Shown here one piece after another: positions 46,101 to 55,292 of a stretch of DNA of 64,000 nucleotides. Position 1 is the stretch's first letter. Each line of letters begins with the position of its first letter. A program made the position numbers and the translations under genes. The notes under the pieces were generated by a model. The model was not told the DNA's origin, made no database searches, and saw only the letters and a list, made by a program, of their open reading frames with translations. Source of the DNA: Butyrivibrio sp. AE2015 (GTDB lineage Bacteria; Bacillota; Clostridia; Lachnospirales; Lachnospiraceae); contig NZ_ATVR01000019.1 of the NCBI RefSeq assembly GCF_000420825.1, positions 1 to 64,000 of the forward strand, read 5' to 3'.

Positions 46101-47666
46101 AGAGATATCTATTTCCGCATTTGTTTTTGAATCCGTGATCTTGATTATGGTATAAGTAGAAAAACTGCTTGTTGTAAATTCTACTGTATCGCCATTTACA
46201 TCAGCTCCAACTTCATCTACACTGCCGCTGTCATCGCTAAAATGAAACACCTTAAGCTCAGCATTTTCATCTTCTGAAACACCCTGGGCCATACCAAGCT
46301 GAGAGAATGTAACACTTACATCTCCATAACTTGTATCAGGTTCTATTTTTTCTCCATCTTCATTAAATATCGTTATATCAAAAGATATCAGATCCTCAAT
46401 TTCCTTATCTTCAGAAATTCGTCCTGAAAGCTCGCCCTCTATATACTCAAGGTCATCTCTTCCGCCAAGGGCTGATACTTCAAGATAAGCGCCCTCAGGG
46501 AATACTCCCTCAGGAGCTGATACTGAAATTGTGATTCCGTCAATTGTCACACTCTCATTAAATGGGTACAGCTTTTCTTCTTCAGTTTCATCAGTGATAA
46601 TAGTTACCCTGATGCGAGGAAGAACTGCATTTTCTGAAATCTCGTATTCATCAAGAACTGGCACATAAGTGTAATAATCGCCCACATTTTCTTTAAAAGA
46701 AAGGAACTGATTGTGAGAACTTGCGCTCTCATCCAAAGTCCAGGTTATATCTTCAAGTATTGCCCTTGTTCCCTCTGATAGTTCTTCTAAGTCATCTTCA
46801 TCTTCCATAGCATAAACTACGGACATAGCTCTGACTTTATTAATTGATTCAATGGCACTTCCAACTATTGTGCCGTCAGTATTTTCAGGTTCTGAATTTT
46901 CAGGTTCTGCATTTTCAGGCTGCGAAGGAACCTCCTCTGTAGAAGGTGCAGGTTCAGAAGAAGGCTGCGTCTCTGCAGGCACTTCCTGTTCAGTTTCAAA
47001 GGTCGTCTCCGGCTCTGTATTTGCGGGAGTTTCTGTATTATCACCTGATTCTGTATTAGCAGGAGTTTCTGCACCATTTACAGGAGTCTCAGAATTACTA
47101 GCAGGTCCTGCAGTTGTCTCAGTATTTGTATCAGATCCGGTGTTATCAACGTCACTACCTGATGTTGCAGCATCTTCATTTACTGTTGCTTCACCTGATG
47201 CTGCCTCTTTATTTGTTACTTCGCCGCTATTATCTGCAGCGCTTGCAGCTGATGCCCCGTTTAAAGAGCTTTCGCTCGTTCCTTCTGTACTTTCCTGACT
47301 TGATGAAGAACCTGCCGCACTTGAACTTTCTGTAGATGCACTTGATGCTGCACTGGAAGCTTCACTTGACGCACTTGATGCTGCACTTGAAGCACCACTT
47401 GATGAATCTTTTTTACCAAAAGATAAAAAAGTAACACTAAGTGATGTTGGGAAAACTATGTCTGATTCAGATGAACCAACCATTAGTTTCTGATATGCAA
47501 CTGACTCCGGAAGTGTATCAAAGTCAGTAATATACATATCCTCATATGGATCATCCGCCTCCGCTATAAATGTCCCTATACTTGTAGTCGTGCAGGCAAG
47601 CGCTGTGGCCATGCATATGGCTAAGGCTTTTTTAGCTTTCTTGTTCAGCATATTAATTCTGTTCAT
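43113..47666 (-). CDS. Large surface protein with Ig-like repeats and C-terminal anchor
   Basis: A 1517-aa protein. The signal peptide spans residues 1-37 (ALAICMATALACTTTSIG). A Ser/Ala/Thr/Glu/Pro low-complexity stalk follows (about 75-270), then a ZU5-like segment (ITISVSAPEGVFPEGAYLEV). Two MBG-like repeats carry the Firmicutes signature GTDYTVAFSNN...VVTGKGNYTG and GIDYIISYENN...VVTGKGNYTG, with further Ig-like domains after them. Near the C-terminus is one membrane segment (LIAITLISIALGASILFIPA), then a 40-residue basic cytosolic tail. There is no LPxTG. Likely a surface adhesin or stalk projecting through the wall and coupled to the cell interior. ATG at 47666 with AGGAGGAG. Confidence 0.75.
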   Translation of the reverse strand: MNRINMLNKKAKKALAICMATALACTTTSIGTFIAEADDPYEDMYITDFDTLPESVAYQKLMVGSSESDIVFPTSLSVTFLSFGKKDSSSGASSAASSASSEASSAASSASTESSSAAGSSSSQESTEGTSESSLNGASAASAADNSGEVTNKEAASGEATVNEDAATSGSDVDNTGSDTNTETTAGPASNSETPVNGAETPANTESGDNTETPANTEPETTFETEQEVPAETQPSSEPAPSTEEVPSQPENAEPENSEPENTDGTIVGSAIESINKVRAMSVVYAMEDEDDLEELSEGTRAILEDITWTLDESASSHNQFLSFKENVGDYYTYVPVLDEYEISENAVLPRIRVTIITDETEEEKLYPFNESVTIDGITISVSAPEGVFPEGAYLEVSALGGRDDLEYIEGELSGRISEDKEIEDLISFDITIFNEDGEKIEPDTSYGDVSVTFSQLGMAQGVSEDENAELKVFHFSDDSGSVDEVGADVNGDTVEFTTSSFSTYTIIKITDSKTNAEIDISVTGNDSIYDGLEHTLVTIGDYDASKITISDFAIKYTDTSGKTTSTTSQSIPKGIAAGQYDITINCKDSAGKTSANVVTANIVAKSISTTTMELTPSDGSNQFFKYNNGNEVKPKVTVTDYIDGTEYVLKEGTDYTVAFSNNKEKKLSTDTDAPKVVVTGKGNYTGSLSQTFSIGDEIAASEILVTACDAEYTGASIPLVTLNGTYPSGNITAVKYSVEKEAETDTIPEAINADIYEVKVRFCGKEGYCDYVKTLNCRIRPKDISGMTVVLVESSESTKPLEEYAYTGSPVEPIAKVTDGTTELSSGIDYIISYENNTAVAKKTAAKAPTVVVTGKGNYTGVIKTKFSIVGSSGDITVMYNSSTTKKDWYTGDVVVTVPGYNLSTAFDGAFQPKYTITGEGMVIGAGLYLKNTLTGEVLSSPITATVNIDRTAPKGKVVVGDHTSTEINTSTEIAFYTRERKEISISSEDVLSGISIVEYFTSPKLLSDSSDIESQGKNKWIKYNDSSKPKLSDNDASFVCVRMQDVAGNISYISTKGIIHDTQGPTIKTMAVVQDGDIAHIKVVAEDKLSGVSKYYLIQYETTAAPTDKPKASAVREGYSSEKGEFDIPASSTKNYIYYAVAEDKVENLGEVYKKGKNGSGASTASSKPNSAATSLAATPNGIAGGGASGSGAGGSSQGSKTSGNKNSSKEKSSGSSDSGKLDLSQIEIKRDPYIYDATGNVHIGEELTSTWPSISSEVKRADEGATISIDMRGTSNVPATFISNLQNKDVDVILRMSDDYRWTINGTSVTEIESDGVDLRVTANSRNIPSSLISQMADSYPHYEFNVAHDGEFGFTARLTMNVNKVNAGLYGNLYYYDPSKGELNLVDSCKVDNNGDVSYELGHASDYTVIVKPTVAGAIGDPQELGIAGTIEDYTNVPTTRSTGLLSAGKKFEGIRNWLIAITLISIALGASILFIPAMQDENFRFTDLFLNTAKRLNFNKQKKDPWDQMLDE

Positions 47667-47681
47667 CAAAGCTCCTCCTGA

Positions 47682-48278
47682 TCATCTGGTGCTTGTGACA
47701 AGTTCAACATACTCTGCCGGAAAGTCTTCCTTTGCAATTTCCTCCAAGTCTAAAAATTCTGTCGAGCAATAACCTATAGTATCTCCTGATGCAACAACCT
47801 TGCACCACTCATCGCCTTTTTCAAGAACATACCCCTTGGAGCCCGGGTACAGCCTCTTGAGAACCTTCGCATTTAAAGAAGGTTCTTCCCTGACTCTTAG
47901 ATTTGATTCTGTATTATTTGTTACATAGGAGTAGTAAACAATTTCTGCTTCTGTTGCAGGCTCTGGCTCGGGCTCTTTTGCAGGTTTTTCTGCAGCCTCT
48001 GCCTCAGGCTCTACAGGCGCCTGACTGGTAGCTTCAATTGCAGCTACAACTTCCTCAATTTCTGTCTTGGTTTCAACTTCAGCTGTAGCCTCTTTTGTAC
48101 TTTCCTCGGCCTTTTCAACTCTTCCAACTACTGTCTCAGTATCTTTGGCTTCTATGACTTCATCTGCGTACTTTCTGTTGAATACAGACAAGTCCCTGCT
48201 AAGAAATGCAAATGCAAAAAAAGCAACAAGTACATAAAAAACAATCATGAATATTAAATAGTTTTGATTTTTTTTCAT
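47682..48278 (-). CDS. Membrane-anchored SH3b protein
   Basis: A 198-aa protein with an N-terminal membrane anchor (LIFMIVFYVLVAFFAFAFL, about 8-26). An acidic Glu/Ala/Pro/Thr linker spans about 45-110, and a C-terminal bacterial SH3 domain follows (SNLRVREEPSLNAKVLKRLY, then GSKGYVLEKGDEWCKV). SH3b domains usually bind peptidoglycan stems, so this is a wall-contacting membrane protein. It lies 15 bases upstream of the surface-protein gene and just after the HATPase gene. Confidence 0.82.
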   Translation of the reverse strand: MKKNQNYLIFMIVFYVLVAFFAFAFLSRDLSVFNRKYADEVIEAKDTETVVGRVEKAEESTKEATAEVETKTEIEEVVAAIEATSQAPVEPEAEAAEKPAKEPEPEPATEAEIVYYSYVTNNTESNLRVREEPSLNAKVLKRLYPGSKGYVLEKGDEWCKVVASGDTIGYCSTEFLDLEEIAKEDFPAEYVELVTSTR

Positions 48279-48286
48279 AGCCTACC

Positions 48287-49198
48287 TCATTCTTCTTTTG
48301 CAGTTTCAGCAGGAAGCTGGATATAGACGCCCATACCCTTTCCCTGGCTGCTTCTTGCATAAATATTGCCACCATAATAATCTACAATCGCTTTTGCCTG
48401 AGTTAGACCAAGCCCATTTCCGCTTATCCTGTTACTTCCCTGGAAATTGAGTTCAAATATATGCTTCGTTTCATTTTCTGAAAGACCATTTCCGCTGTCT
48501 TTTAGTACTATAAATATATCGTCATTTATAGTTGAGATCGTAATAACTAAAGTACCCTCTTTTTGCATGTACTTTATAGAATTATCTATGATGTTCTTGA
48601 ACATGATCTTAATGCGTCTGGCACTTGCTCTTACCTCAAGTGTCTCTTCTGTGGCCACAACATTTATTGTAAGTCCTGCCTGACGGGCAGATTCTTTAAA
48701 CTCCTCAGCTGTCTCTTTTGCAATGGCGATAATATCCACTACCCGGTTTTCCTCTCCATCTGCTGCCGGAGGAAGGAGTGATGAAAAAGCATCATCATTA
48801 AAACTATTTACTCTCTCAGGTTCTTTATTATTTCTTTCCTTTTCAAGAGCATCAGACAGTTCCTTATTCTTGTTTCTCTCATCCTCAAGACAGAGCTCAA
48901 GATCATCCATCTCTTTTTTGATGGATGCAACCTTCTCATCGCAGTCCCTTACAGTCTGTGCATTCTCAGCACGCATTATTCCGATCTCCTGTCTGAGATC
49001 ATCAAGGTCATCCTCATCCGTTTTGGTGCTTAGTGACACATATGTAAAAAGAATAAGCGAAATGCTGTGCAGAACAAAAAGAACTATGATCAGGTAAAGA
49101 TCAAAATTAAAAAAGCCAAATATTACAAGTACATATAAAACACAAGATGAAATTAGTAGAATTTTCTGATCCCTGCTTAAGTTACCCCATGTAAACAT
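48287..49198 (-). CDS. Membrane HATPase (histidine-kinase-like) lacking DHp histidine
   Basis: A 303-aa protein. Two membrane helices near the N-terminus (ILLISSCVLYVLVIFGFF and LYLIIVLFVLHSISLILFTY) are followed by a coiled coil (about 70-125), a short linker, and a GHKL ATPase domain: N-box NIIDNSIKYM, G1 LKDSGNGLSENE and G2 GNGLGLTQAKAIV. Between coiled coil and ATPase I see no H-box with a phospho-acceptor His, and no response regulator is nearby. It may act as a Ser kinase on the STAS protein at 10663, or as an ATP-driven conformational switch. Confidence 0.78.
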   Translation of the reverse strand: MFTWGNLSRDQKILLISSCVLYVLVIFGFFNFDLYLIIVLFVLHSISLILFTYVSLSTKTDEDDLDDLRQEIGIMRAENAQTVRDCDEKVASIKKEMDDLELCLEDERNKNKELSDALEKERNNKEPERVNSFNDDAFSSLLPPAADGEENRVVDIIAIAKETAEEFKESARQAGLTINVVATEETLEVRASARRIKIMFKNIIDNSIKYMQKEGTLVITISTINDDIFIVLKDSGNGLSENETKHIFELNFQGSNRISGNGLGLTQAKAIVDYYGGNIYARSSQGKGMGVYIQLPAETAKEE

Positions 49199-49212
49199 CT
49201 GATAGTTTCTCC

Positions 49213-52074
49213 TTATGATTTATTTTTTTCCTCACTGGAACCTGATTCACCAAGCTTTCTTATGGCAGCTCTTATCTTTTCATAATTATTGTTTAGTTTC
49301 TGTAACCTTTCCTTACTCCTTGCGATTTCTTTATCAGGGAGTGCTTCCAGTTCTTTTTTGTAGAGATTTTCTCTGTCCTGTTCAAACTTAACGAGCTTAT
49401 CAAGCCCAAAGGTTCCTTTCTTCATATACGCCTTTGAAAGAGACACCTTCAGCTTTTGGAGCTGCTCTGCCTTTGCCTTAAAGAAATCCCCGGTTCCAAA
49501 TTTTTTATCATATTCTTCATAGGCATTTTCCTGCGTTATGTTACTGCCTTTAAGAAATGCTACTCTCTTACTGTATTCAGAGCCTGCATCCTTGAAATAA
49601 TCATACTGATATTCCAGAATATCAAGTGGTGTTAAGTTATCGATTATATCCTTTGGCTCGATCTTTAGCAGCTCTTTCTCGCCATGAGTCTTCCTGAATA
49701 CATCTTTTGCCCATATTACAAAGACATTATCATCCCCCTCAGCAGCGGCCTTATACTCCCTTTTTCTTCCGCTCACCAATAGTTCAAACTCTTTTAGCTT
49801 TTTCTCATTTTCCTCATGGACAAGCCTTCTTTCATAATCCATTATCATTTTCGGAGTAGCTTGCGTATTGTCGGTATCACTAACAAATTTGTTCAAAGCT
49901 CCACCAGCTTTAAGCTCATCAATATAGAACTCCTTAAGCCTCTTTCTGCGTTCATCCTCGGGAAGCTCTGTATATTCTTTACTGTCACGGAGCTTTGCCA
50001 GAGCCTCTATCCTGTCAAAATGATTTGCTATCTCCTTATCCCCAATTCCCTTTTTCTTGCGGGTAGCCCAGGACAGCTTTGAAAGGTCTCTTAACTTACT
50101 CCTGGTAAAATTGATCATTTCATCAAAAGAAATAAATGCTTTCAGATCTAATCTGTCCCACATTATATCTTTAGAAAAATGCGAGATATTCATACCCCTT
50201 TCTTTTCTGTAAAAGTCCATAATCTCATCTTCTGAAGCTCCGTTTGCCTTAAGGTCTTTTAACTTTTTCAAAATAAGAACGTGATTGTCTGAAAAAATAA
50301 ACTCTTTGGAATAATGACTATCTATTATTTCCTTCTTAAGAGCCTCCAATATCTGCTGATCATCAGCTATATATCTTCCCTCCACAGCAGCATCCAAAAA
50401 GTCCTTTATAGGGGCTATTTTCAGATCCCCCATATTCTCGCCCTTATAGTCAAAAACTCCCTTAAAGTAATCTGCTCTTAAGGCATTTATCTCAGCATCT
50501 TTTATCTCACCCTCTTCAAGCTTTTTAATATCACTATAAAGGCCTGATAAATATCCTCGTCTGCTGCGATGTCTTTGTTCCTCTTTTACATCTCTGACAC
50601 GTTCAAAATACGCTATCTGCTCATCCTCATATTTTATGAGTGTATCAATTTCAACATTGTTTTTTATTATTTCTTTTCTTTTATTATTATCAGGTGAAAA
50701 GACCTTCTGGCTGATTCCCGTATAATCAATACTTGCAAGAAGTTCATCTACTCTTTTGCCTGAAAACAGGTCATTCTCAATCCGATCGACCTTTCTTTCC
50801 TCATAATCGATAATTTCCTCTGAACTAGCCATTCTGTAGGCCTCTGCGACCACATCCGAAAGCTTAAATCCTTCCGTTCCAAAAAACCGCTTTCTGGCAG
50901 TTTCAAGGCTCGACTTTTTGTACGGTTCCTCCAAAGTCTCATACTCTTTTTTTTGTTCTAAGAGCATCTGGTAGATATCATAGGCTTTCTTTGTAGCGCT
51001 GTCCCTTTTCAGCTCCGAAAGCTCTATGTCGATTATCTTTTCAACATCAACAAGGCCGTTTATTATGGCTTCTTTAAAAAACAGGCTACCGCCATTATCC
51101 TTATAAAATCTGGCAAAATCCTTATTGGGAGTATCAAGCTTGTCATCTGCTATCCCGAGCTCTTCAAGCTTTTTCTCATATAGTTTTATTCTCTCGTTTC
51201 CCTCAAAGGTCTCCCTGTCTATCCTCTCTCTCTCTCGTTTTATAATGTTTTCATCAGATACATCCTCTACTTTTCTACCTTCCACCAGCGGCTTTGCAAT
51301 GGTATAGCAGTAAGTTGTAAAATCGGGCCTTACCTCTTCAAAGTTCTTGATCCCATTATCATAGGCATAGTCAAAGAGCTTTTTTATTACTTCGCTATCA
51401 CCGCTCCGTGCCTCTTTAAGTCTCCCATCCTCAAAATCAAGAAGGGCGTCTTTCGTTGCAAGCCTCTTTTTGGCCTCTATCTCAGCCTGAGTGTCAAAAG
51501 CCTTTGATATATCATCAAGTTTTATCTGCTCCTTGTAGTAAGTAAAGATTCCTTTTGAAACTTCATCTTCATCCTTCCCTTTAGCCCACTCTTCTAGCTT
51601 TTTCCTATTTTTCTCATGTTCCTGTATCTTGTCTTCAAGAATCGATTTTTTCCTGCTGTACTCGGCGGAATTTTTGACATCATCTATGATTTCTGATTCT
51701 TCATTGATATCTTCACAAATGCCTTTAGCTGCAGCGGTTAGTGTTTCGCCATCCTTGCCTTCAGTATTAAAGTCCTCCACCTCCAAAGGCTCACTTTCTC
51801 CCTTTAGTTCAGACTCCATGATCTGACCTGCATCAAGGTTAAAGCCGGAGTCTACCTCAATGTCCTCTTCAATCTGAGCTTCTACTTCAACTTTATTTTC
51901 TTTGGCTTCATCAGCAGAGCCTTCCTTCTCAGAAGGTTTCTCATTTTCATTTTCCTGACCAGCAAAATCAGCCTCCTCATTTTCCAGGGAGGCTTGCTGC
52001 TCATTTTCTTCAACATTCTCTATATTATTATCAATTACCTGTTTATCTTCCTGATCTTCACCAAATCCAGGCAT
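49213..52074 (-). CDS. Large repeat-containing acidic protein, putative CIS cargo
   Basis: A 953-aa soluble protein with no signal peptide, membrane segment or family I recognise. The first ~100 residues are very acidic and probably disordered. The remainder is helical and carries several copies of a YEERxVxRxExxL-type motif: LLDFEDGRLKEAR, IIDYEERKVDRIENDL, LIKYEDEQIAYFER, IMDYERRLVHEENEK and LVKFEQDRENLYKK. Its size, composition and neighbours (other giant soluble proteins and a small chaperone-like gene) suggest a translocated cargo or tube-lumen protein. Confidence 0.55.
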   Translation of the reverse strand: MPGFGEDQEDKQVIDNNIENVEENEQQASLENEEADFAGQENENEKPSEKEGSADEAKENKVEVEAQIEEDIEVDSGFNLDAGQIMESELKGESEPLEVEDFNTEGKDGETLTAAAKGICEDINEESEIIDDVKNSAEYSRKKSILEDKIQEHEKNRKKLEEWAKGKDEDEVSKGIFTYYKEQIKLDDISKAFDTQAEIEAKKRLATKDALLDFEDGRLKEARSGDSEVIKKLFDYAYDNGIKNFEEVRPDFTTYCYTIAKPLVEGRKVEDVSDENIIKRERERIDRETFEGNERIKLYEKKLEELGIADDKLDTPNKDFARFYKDNGGSLFFKEAIINGLVDVEKIIDIELSELKRDSATKKAYDIYQMLLEQKKEYETLEEPYKKSSLETARKRFFGTEGFKLSDVVAEAYRMASSEEIIDYEERKVDRIENDLFSGKRVDELLASIDYTGISQKVFSPDNNKRKEIIKNNVEIDTLIKYEDEQIAYFERVRDVKEEQRHRSRRGYLSGLYSDIKKLEEGEIKDAEINALRADYFKGVFDYKGENMGDLKIAPIKDFLDAAVEGRYIADDQQILEALKKEIIDSHYSKEFIFSDNHVLILKKLKDLKANGASEDEIMDFYRKERGMNISHFSKDIMWDRLDLKAFISFDEMINFTRSKLRDLSKLSWATRKKKGIGDKEIANHFDRIEALAKLRDSKEYTELPEDERRKRLKEFYIDELKAGGALNKFVSDTDNTQATPKMIMDYERRLVHEENEKKLKEFELLVSGRKREYKAAAEGDDNVFVIWAKDVFRKTHGEKELLKIEPKDIIDNLTPLDILEYQYDYFKDAGSEYSKRVAFLKGSNITQENAYEEYDKKFGTGDFFKAKAEQLQKLKVSLSKAYMKKGTFGLDKLVKFEQDRENLYKKELEALPDKEIARSKERLQKLNNNYEKIRAAIRKLGESGSSEEKNKS

Positions 52075-52101
52075 TTTTTATCCTCATAAGAAAAAGAAAA
52101 A

Positions 52102-52650
52102 TCATTCCTCGTCGCCGCTTGAAATAAAAATATCCCTCACATCTTCAAGATCCATAGTCCCATCCTCAAGACTAAGAACAAGATTTATATTGCTGTCTGC
52201 CATGGAAATAGCATTTCCCATTGCAATCTGTATCTGCGCATACAGGTCTTCATCCTTCATCCTGATCGGAAGGGCCTGAGTGTATCTGTAAACTATGCTC
52301 TCATTATCTCCGTCAATAGCAAAAGAGCCATAGGGAATGTAAAAGTTTATATAAGCAAATGCCTCATATAATAATGGGAGCTTTTCCCTGTCAATGTCCT
52401 GAGTAAGCACAATGACACAGTTAAAATACTGAACTTCATCATCGTCTGTGATCACCGGTGAGAAAAAGAATTCTCCAAAGGCTTCATCATCATTTAAGCC
52501 AAGTTCATCAAAAAGAATAGCAAGTACTCCATCCTCAATTCCGGATTCTTCTTTATCTTTTAGCACAGATGGTATAAGCTCATCTTTAAGCTCTTCGTTT
52601 GCTCTTTGTAACAGCTTTTCTCTTTGCTGCCTGATTTTCTCTTTATCCAT
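52102..52650 (-). CDS. Small acidic protein, possible cargo chaperone
   Basis: A 182-aa acidic protein. The fold pattern (helix, then strands YFNCVIVLTQDIDREKLPLL, YINFYIPYGSFAIDG and SIVYRYTQALPIR, then a long helix AQIQIAMGNAISMADSNIN) is like YbjN and secretion-chaperone (CesT-like) domains; this is inferred from pattern only. It lies between the 869-aa and 953-aa cargo-like genes, where a dedicated chaperone would sit. GGAGGG ribosome binding site. Confidence 0.5.
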   Translation of the reverse strand: MDKEKIRQQREKLLQRANEELKDELIPSVLKDKEESGIEDGVLAILFDELGLNDDEAFGEFFFSPVITDDDEVQYFNCVIVLTQDIDREKLPLLYEAFAYINFYIPYGSFAIDGDNESIVYRYTQALPIRMKDEDLYAQIQIAMGNAISMADSNINLVLSLEDGTMDLEDVRDIFISSGDEE

Positions 52651-52665
52651 TTAGCCCTCCGCTAT

Positions 52666-55275
52666 TTATTTTCCTATAATCTTTTTAGACAAAGTTTCTA
52701 CCGTAGGCTTATTCTTTTCGCCATCTTTTTTTGCTTCGTGTATCTTAAGGCCACATGCCTTAATGATATTTATATAAGGCTTTTTCTCCTGACTGCTCAT
52801 ATCTGTCCCGTCAAAGACCTTATCGATAATGAATCTGGCATAGTCTTTTCCAATAGATGAAACTGCCGAATGAACTGATGTGAACTTGTTTTCAGCCGCA
52901 ACCTTTTCCCTGAGTCTTCTCTTTAGTTTGTATTCATCGGGACGCCCATACTTATATTTTTGGACAATTTCTTTATACCTGTTTTCTATGTCATAGTATT
53001 TATCAAAAATCCACTTCGCTATACTATTCTCTCTTGTAGCATCAAGTATGTTTGTAACTGTTGCATAAACAGCACTTGCTGCTGCAAGCGGTATTCCAAA
53101 CCCCGGAAGAAAAGATGATGCAAGAGCAAGACCTGAAGTTATTGATCCGCAAACAAGAGTCTTTGCTTTATACCCCATTACTTTTTTACTTAGCTCTGCG
53201 ATTTTCTGGTCATAGTTTTTCTCTTTTTTCTGCTCATTGGTGAGATTCTCATCCCCTTGCTGATCCTTATATTTATTTTTTATAGCCTTTACAGCACTTG
53301 TAGCCTTACTACTTCTAAACTTTAATACTCCGCCCTGCAATAATTTGTTACCGACATCGACAATACCTAAAACCTTGCCGAGTTTTTCCAAAAATTTAAA
53401 CTTCTTAAAGCCGCCTTTAGCAATCTGATTTCCAATGCTCTTCACAGATGACAGAACAGAATTAACTGTTCTACCACCCGAGACCAAAACGTCAATAATG
53501 GCATTCAGTAGCTCAGGCGTACCGGAGTATTTACCATTTTTACACTGTTCCACTACCTTATCTAAAAGACCAAACAATGAAAACGGAGTGTAAATCGCCG
53601 AATTCACTATACTTTTTCCAAACTGTACTCCGCTCTTTTCAACAAAGGAAATATTATTTTTTTTGAGGATATCTGCAACAAGGTTAATGTAAGCAGCCTT
53701 TTGTTTCGTTTCCCTTGATTCACTTTTTGCAGTACTTACCCGCTTACTTTTGAAAAAGCTTTCCTTTTTAACCGGCTCATAATCCTCGTCAACATCGACC
53801 TTTTCGACACTCTTATCAAGGTACTGCTCATTTAGTACCTTCTTGTTACTCTCGCTTCCAAGCAAAGAAACAGCCTTGTCAATCTTATCCCAATAAACAT
53901 AGTCTCCTGTAAAACGCTTGGATAAGATCCACTTTGAAGCTATCATCCTGCCCTTAAACTTATCAAGATCAGGAACATAATGCTTTTGAGAATATATCAT
54001 GTCATTGCCCTTTTCATCAGGCTTAACACGCTTTCTTGACTCCACCATGAAATAGACAAAGAGTCTCTCCCTCTTTGACATGGATAAGAGGCTGAGTATA
54101 AATTCTGACCTGTTCTTTTTTACCTTATTTCTAAAACCGCCTACTATGCCACCATTCTGATAATTTCTAAGGAGCCATCTGTCGATTTCTGCAACTGCTC
54201 TCTCCTGTTCATTGGTAAGGCCCTCATCAAGCTTTTCATTTCTTTCTTTTATTTCATTTTTATTATCAAAAAGAGATTTCTTTTCTTCTTTCTTTAAAGC
54301 CGTGCTTTTTTCAGTGCACATAGCCATAAATTTAAGTTCGCAGAAAAGTCTTTTCCTTTCTGCCAAAAGACTTTCTATTTCTGCCGGCATTTTACCCTTA
54401 TACCCGGCTAAAAAGTCATCAAAATATGCTTTGTGGGAATTAAAAAGACTCAGTTTTCTATTAAGCTTTTCTTCAGGAGTATCATACGGATTCTCTGCAA
54501 GCTCTTTAGTAAATCTGATATAGTTTTCATTTAAATTGATAAGTACTTTTTTTGCACGCTGTGCTTTTTTTACGCCTTCAGGAGATTTATCTTTAGCAAC
54601 GGCATCAAGTTCATTTTCATCAGCTGCCAAAAGCATACTGGTAATATGGCTATAAATATTCTGTGCCATTTCTCTATTTTTTGATTTTGAACCGGTCACA
54701 CTAATAAATCCTGAAACAGCCTCATAAAGGCGCATAAGCCCCTTTACAAAGGCATCATAGTCATCAGGTGTTGCTGCAGCAGTATTTTTCATATATTTAT
54801 TGGCAACAGCACCCAGCTCATCTGCTGCTTCTTTAAACTCTGCAAGCACATTTGTGTCTATCTTGTTTTTGTCTGCTATAAGGACATTACAATCAGAGAT
54901 GAGGTCAATAAACCCATCGGCATTAAATTTTTGTATTATTTTTTCTATCTCTTTTGGTGCAGTGAGCACCTCTTTAGCAAGCATAGCATTTGCTGCTACC
55001 TGCACATTGCTATTATCCTCATCTGCAATTTCTTTTGGAACCTTTACTACATGCTTTAGCTCGTTTTCCTTATGCTCTGATCCCGACTCCGAATCAAGGC
55101 CAAACTTTTTTTTCATTTTGTCTATTGTTTTGCCTTCGGCATAAGAATACAGGCCCTTATTAAGCATTTCAACGTTCTGGGCTTTTTGTTCTACATTCTG
55201 ATTTTCTGGAGCAACTATGTTCTGATTATTTTCTTTGAACTTATTTAAACTGTTTTGATCGTCACCACCAAGCAT
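52666..55275 (-). CDS. Large cargo-like protein with hydrophobic hairpin
   Basis: An 869-aa soluble-looking protein with no signal peptide and a disordered Asn/Gln-rich start. The bulk is charged and helical (a conserved-looking stretch SMSKRERLFVYFMVESRKRV near 380-400). A single long hydrophobic hairpin lies near residues 702-748 (VCGSITSGLALASSFLPGFG, then IPLAAASAVYATV), resembling the membrane hairpin of colicin-like or other pore formers. It ends in a Lys/Arg-rich helix. A membrane-inserting effector is plausible; a structural or membrane-anchoring role is the alternative. Confidence 0.5.
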   Translation of the reverse strand: MLGGDDQNSLNKFKENNQNIVAPENQNVEQKAQNVEMLNKGLYSYAEGKTIDKMKKKFGLDSESGSEHKENELKHVVKVPKEIADEDNSNVQVAANAMLAKEVLTAPKEIEKIIQKFNADGFIDLISDCNVLIADKNKIDTNVLAEFKEAADELGAVANKYMKNTAAATPDDYDAFVKGLMRLYEAVSGFISVTGSKSKNREMAQNIYSHITSMLLAADENELDAVAKDKSPEGVKKAQRAKKVLINLNENYIRFTKELAENPYDTPEEKLNRKLSLFNSHKAYFDDFLAGYKGKMPAEIESLLAERKRLFCELKFMAMCTEKSTALKKEEKKSLFDNKNEIKERNEKLDEGLTNEQERAVAEIDRWLLRNYQNGGIVGGFRNKVKKNRSEFILSLLSMSKRERLFVYFMVESRKRVKPDEKGNDMIYSQKHYVPDLDKFKGRMIASKWILSKRFTGDYVYWDKIDKAVSLLGSESNKKVLNEQYLDKSVEKVDVDEDYEPVKKESFFKSKRVSTAKSESRETKQKAAYINLVADILKKNNISFVEKSGVQFGKSIVNSAIYTPFSLFGLLDKVVEQCKNGKYSGTPELLNAIIDVLVSGGRTVNSVLSSVKSIGNQIAKGGFKKFKFLEKLGKVLGIVDVGNKLLQGGVLKFRSSKATSAVKAIKNKYKDQQGDENLTNEQKKEKNYDQKIAELSKKVMGYKAKTLVCGSITSGLALASSFLPGFGIPLAAASAVYATVTNILDATRENSIAKWIFDKYYDIENRYKEIVQKYKYGRPDEYKLKRRLREKVAAENKFTSVHSAVSSIGKDYARFIIDKVFDGTDMSSQEKKPYINIIKACGLKIHEAKKDGEKNKPTVETLSKKIIGK

Positions 55276-55292
55276 TCAGCATGCCTCCTGCA

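Noticed and set aside
46852..47298. 148-codon plus-strand frame rich in Ser/Val/Pro
   Set aside because: Antisense shadow of the Ser/Thr/Glu low-complexity stalk of the surface protein; repetitive codons keep the opposite frame open.
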